32,383 nucleotides of DNA from Tepidimonas aquatica (GTDB lineage: Bacteria > Pseudomonadota > Gammaproteobacteria > Burkholderiales > Burkholderiaceae_C), in NCBI RefSeq assembly GCF_007556585.1, contig NZ_VJNA01000032.1, forward strand, positions 1-32,383, written 5' to 3'. Position 1 is the first letter of the stretch. Every line of letters starts with the position of its first letter. The notes below the pieces were generated by a model. It was not told the origin of the DNA, did not search any database, and saw only the letters and a list, made by a program, of their open reading frames with translations. Made by a program: the position numbers and the translations under genes. Positions 30,550-32,383 of the stretch are shown here, piece after piece.

Positions 30550-31788
30550 TCAATAGCGGTGGCCGGTCAAAAATAACACCGCCCGCATCACGGCAAAGGC
30601 CAGCGCGTCGCGCACCTTGTCGTGCCAGGGACGCTGCCGCAGCGTGGCCAGGTCCAATGCACGGCCACTGGTGTGCAGCAGGTGCTCCAGCCGCCGGCGC
30701 AGCGCGGTGGCAAACCCGCGGTCGGTGGTCACCACGTTGGCCTCACGCGCCAGCAGCAGGCTGATCGGGTCCAGGTTGCTGGAGCCCACCGTGGCCCAGC
30801 GGTCGTCCACCACCGCCACCTTGGCGTGCAGGGCGCTGGGGGCGTACTCGCGGATGTCCACCCCCGCGGCCAGCAGCGCCTGGTGCACCGGGCGCGGCGC
30901 GTGGTACTGCAAAAAGCGCTCGTACTTGCCCTGGATCAGCAACTGTACGCGCACCCCGCGGCGCACCGCCTGGATCAACGCGCGGCGCAACCGCCGCCCG
31001 GGGATGAAGTACGCATTGGCAATGATCACCTGCTCGCGCGCGCTGCCAATGGCTTTCAGGTACGCGCGCTCGATCGCGTGACGGTGGCGCAGGTTGTCGC
31101 GCCACAGCAGCGCGGCCGCCGCGCCGCGCGCCTCGGGCCAGCGCATCCCCTCGGGCGGCACGGGTGGCGCCGCGCGCAGCACCTCGTCCAACCACGGCAC
31201 CCCCTCGCGCAGCGCCTCCCAGGCGCGGCGCAGGTCGCGCTCGGCCACCGAACGCACCGCCTGCATGCGCCACCACAGCTGCTCCATCTGCTCCAGCATC
31301 TCGGCCACCACCGGGCCGCTGACCTGCAACGCAAAGTCCAGCCGCGGCTGTGGCAGCCGCCCCAGCACCACGTCGTCGCAATCGTCGATCAGGTTGATGC
31401 CGCCGCAAAACCCCAGCACCCCGTCCACCACGCACAGCTTGCGGTGCAGCCGCCGCCAGCGGCTGGGGATGGCCAAGCCCAGCCAGCCCAGCGGCCGGTA
31501 ACTGCGCCACTGCACCCCGGCGGCGTCGAAGCGCCGCGCCCACTCGGGCGGCAGGCGCGGCGTGCCCACCGCGTCCACCACCAGCCGCACCGTCACCCCG
31601 CGCTGCGCCGCGCGCTCCAGCGCCTGCGCCACCGCCAGCGCCGCGTGCGCAAAGTGAAAGATGTACGTCTCCACATGCACCAGCCGCTGCGCGCGGTCGA
31701 TTGCACGCACCATCGCCGGCACCAGCTGCGCTGCCCCCTCCAGCAAGCGCAGGTGGTGCCCCGGCAGCAGCCGCACATTCACGCCCAT
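30550..31788 (-). CDS. clsB: cardiolipin synthase B-type phospholipase D family protein
   Basis: This 412-residue member of the phospholipase D superfamily has two HKD motifs: HRKLCVVDGVLGFCGGINL and HAKVAVVDDRWATVGSSNLDP. It lacks the N-terminal membrane helices of ClsA, as ClsB does. It opens GVNVRLLPGHHLRLLEGA and has HVETYIFHFA early on. Such enzymes make cardiolipin from phosphatidylglycerol (with or without phosphatidylethanolamine). The ATG at 31788 has GGAG 6 nt upstream. folE is 60 bp downstream. Confidence 0.92.
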   Translation of the reverse strand: MGVNVRLLPGHHLRLLEGAAQLVPAMVRAIDRAQRLVHVETYIFHFAHAALAVAQALERAAQRGVTVRLVVDAVGTPRLPPEWARRFDAAGVQWRSYRPLGWLGLAIPSRWRRLHRKLCVVDGVLGFCGGINLIDDCDDVVLGRLPQPRLDFALQVSGPVVAEMLEQMEQLWWRMQAVRSVAERDLRRAWEALREGVPWLDEVLRAAPPVPPEGMRWPEARGAAAALLWRDNLRHRHAIERAYLKAIGSAREQVIIANAYFIPGRRLRRALIQAVRRGVRVQLLIQGKYERFLQYHAPRPVHQALLAAGVDIREYAPSALHAKVAVVDDRWATVGSSNLDPISLLLAREANVVTTDRGFATALRRRLEHLLHTSGRALDLATLRQRPWHDKVRDALAFAVMRAVLFLTGHRY

Positions 31789-31840
31789 GCCCGCTCCAGC
31801 CCGCTGCGCGTGGCGTTACGCATCGCACCCATGGCGGGCA

Positions 31841-31870
31841 TTGTCCACCAAAGTGGCGGCAGGCTATCAT
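31841..31870 (+). promoter_or_regulatory. predicted promoter of the AAA-ATPase-like gene, leaderless start
   Basis: TTGTCC (31841-31846) and TATCAT (31865-31870) are separated by 18 bp, a good sigma-70 pair. The ATG at 31877 lies only 6 bp after the -10 box, where transcription should begin, and there is no ribosome-binding site in front of it. The mRNA may therefore be leaderless. Confidence 0.5.
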
Positions 31871-31876
31871 GACCGC

Positions 31877-32281
31877 ATGACGTCACGCCGCAAGCTGCCG
31901 ATCGGCATCCAAACCTTTGCCAAGATCCGCGACGGGGGGTACTACTACATCGACAAAACCCCGCTCATTGCCCGGCTGGCTGAGCAAGGCAGTTTTTATT
32001 TCCTGTCGCGCCCGCGGCGCTTTGGCAAGTCACTGCTGATCGACACCATCGCCGCGGCCTTTGCCGGCCAGCGCGCGCTGTTCGAAGGCGGCGCCGCCGC
32101 CGTGGCGCTGGGGGTGGATGCAGCCGCTGCCCAGCGACCGCGGCTGTTTCTGGCCGACCACTGGGACTGGGGCCGGCGCCACCCGGTCATTCGCCTGAGC
32201 TTCGCCGAGGGACGCTTGAGCGAGCCCGACGCGCTGCAGGCCCACATCCACGACCAGCGACGTCCCCCCGGTTTTGAGTAG
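31877..32281 (+). pseudogene. AAA-ATPase-like protein (PD-(D/E)XK nuclease-associated), truncated by an IS
   Basis: The first about 127 residues match the start of the AAA-ATPase-like family (usually followed by a C-terminal PD-(D/E)XK nuclease domain, total about 500-600 residues). The start LPIGIQTFAKIRDGGYYYIDKT is followed by the Walker A region FLSRPRRFGKSLLIDT and HWDWGRRHPVIRLSF. The frame then runs into IS sequence and stops at TAG 32279-32281, leaving 134 codons. All of the sensor and nuclease regions are lost or displaced beyond the window. The function of the family is not established. Many copies occur per genome in some bacteria. Confidence 0.85.
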
Positions 32282-32383
32282 CGCCGCGATCTGGAGTCCA
32301 ATCCCCAACGACAAGGAGATTGGACGTGAAGAAGCGTTTTACCGAAGAGCAGATCATCGGCTTCCTGCGTGAGGCGGAGGCCG
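32256..32383 (+). mobile_element. left end of an IS3-family insertion sequence
   Basis: The sequence from about 32256-32262 onward (GTCCCCCCGGTTTTGAGT) looks like the left terminal repeat of an IS3-family element and precedes its first transposase gene by about 65 bp. It interrupts the AAA-ATPase-like gene. The exact first base and the target duplication cannot be fixed because the right end is outside the window. The window ending here fits an assembly break in a multicopy element. Confidence 0.8.
32326..32383 (+). CDS. IS3-family transposase OrfA, N-terminal fragment
   Basis: Nineteen codons are visible from the GTG at 32326: VKKRFTEEQIIGFLREAEA. This is the start of the helix-turn-helix OrfA protein of the IS407/IS3 group. 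AAGGAG lies 8 nt upstream. The rest of OrfA and the DDE integrase OrfB lie beyond the window. Confidence 0.88.
   Translation, partial: MKKRFTEEQIIGFLREAEA

Overview
The window (32,383 bp, very GC-rich, almost fully coding) looks like a chromosomal contig from a beta-proteobacterium of the order Burkholderiales, probably Comamonadaceae-like. This rests on the protein sequences and on gene order: thrS-infC-rpmI-rplT-pheS-pheT-ihfA, a rhodanese-grxC-secB-gpsA block divergent from gpmA-ctpA-moeB, and tolC beside waaA. The genus cannot be fixed by eye. The left end lies in the 3' tail of mutS and the right end a few codons into an IS3-family transposase, so both window ends look like contig ends.

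Layout. (1) 1-2817: mutS tail (with a small inverted block at the extreme end), a Pcm-like methyltransferase, a rhodanese and a TolC-type outer-membrane channel. (2) 2825-6720, minus strand: a lipopolysaccharide-core module (phosphomanno/phosphoglucomutase, GT4 glycosyltransferase, Kdo transferase WaaA), convergent with tolC. (3) 6835-7743: a DMT/EamA exporter whose 3' end overlaps ihfA antisense. (4) 7652-15104, minus strand: the translation superoperon thrS-infC-rpmI-rplT-pheS-pheT-ihfA, with an AUC start on infC, an internal promoter before rpmI and a hairpin/T-tract between rplT and pheS. (5) 15221-17221: a RutE-like nitroreductase convergent with isocitrate lyase, whose promoter carries a perfect 19-bp inverted repeat. 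(6) 17593-19619: a TPP riboswitch and thiC. (7) 19785-23717: cofactor genes nadA-nadC (minus) and panB-panC (plus). (8) 23751-29333: gpsA-secB-grxC-rhodanese (minus) divergent from gpmA-ctpA-moeB (plus). (9) 29317-31788, minus strand: clsB, folE and a BLUF blue-light sensor that immediately follows folE. (10) 31877-32383: an AAA-ATPase-like gene cut off by an IS3-family element.

Most of the window is housekeeping: translation, cofactor biosynthesis (NAD, pantothenate, thiamine pyrimidine, pterin/folate), envelope assembly and the glyoxylate shunt. I found no CRISPR array, tRNA, rRNA, prophage or defence island, and I do not claim a new multi-gene system. The most distinctive observations are the mutS-tail inversion, an exact 42-bp in-frame tandem duplication in tolC, the large palindrome at aceA, the folE-BLUF pairing, the antisense ihfA/exporter overlap, and an ATPase-like gene with a leaderless-looking promoter that is truncated by an IS.
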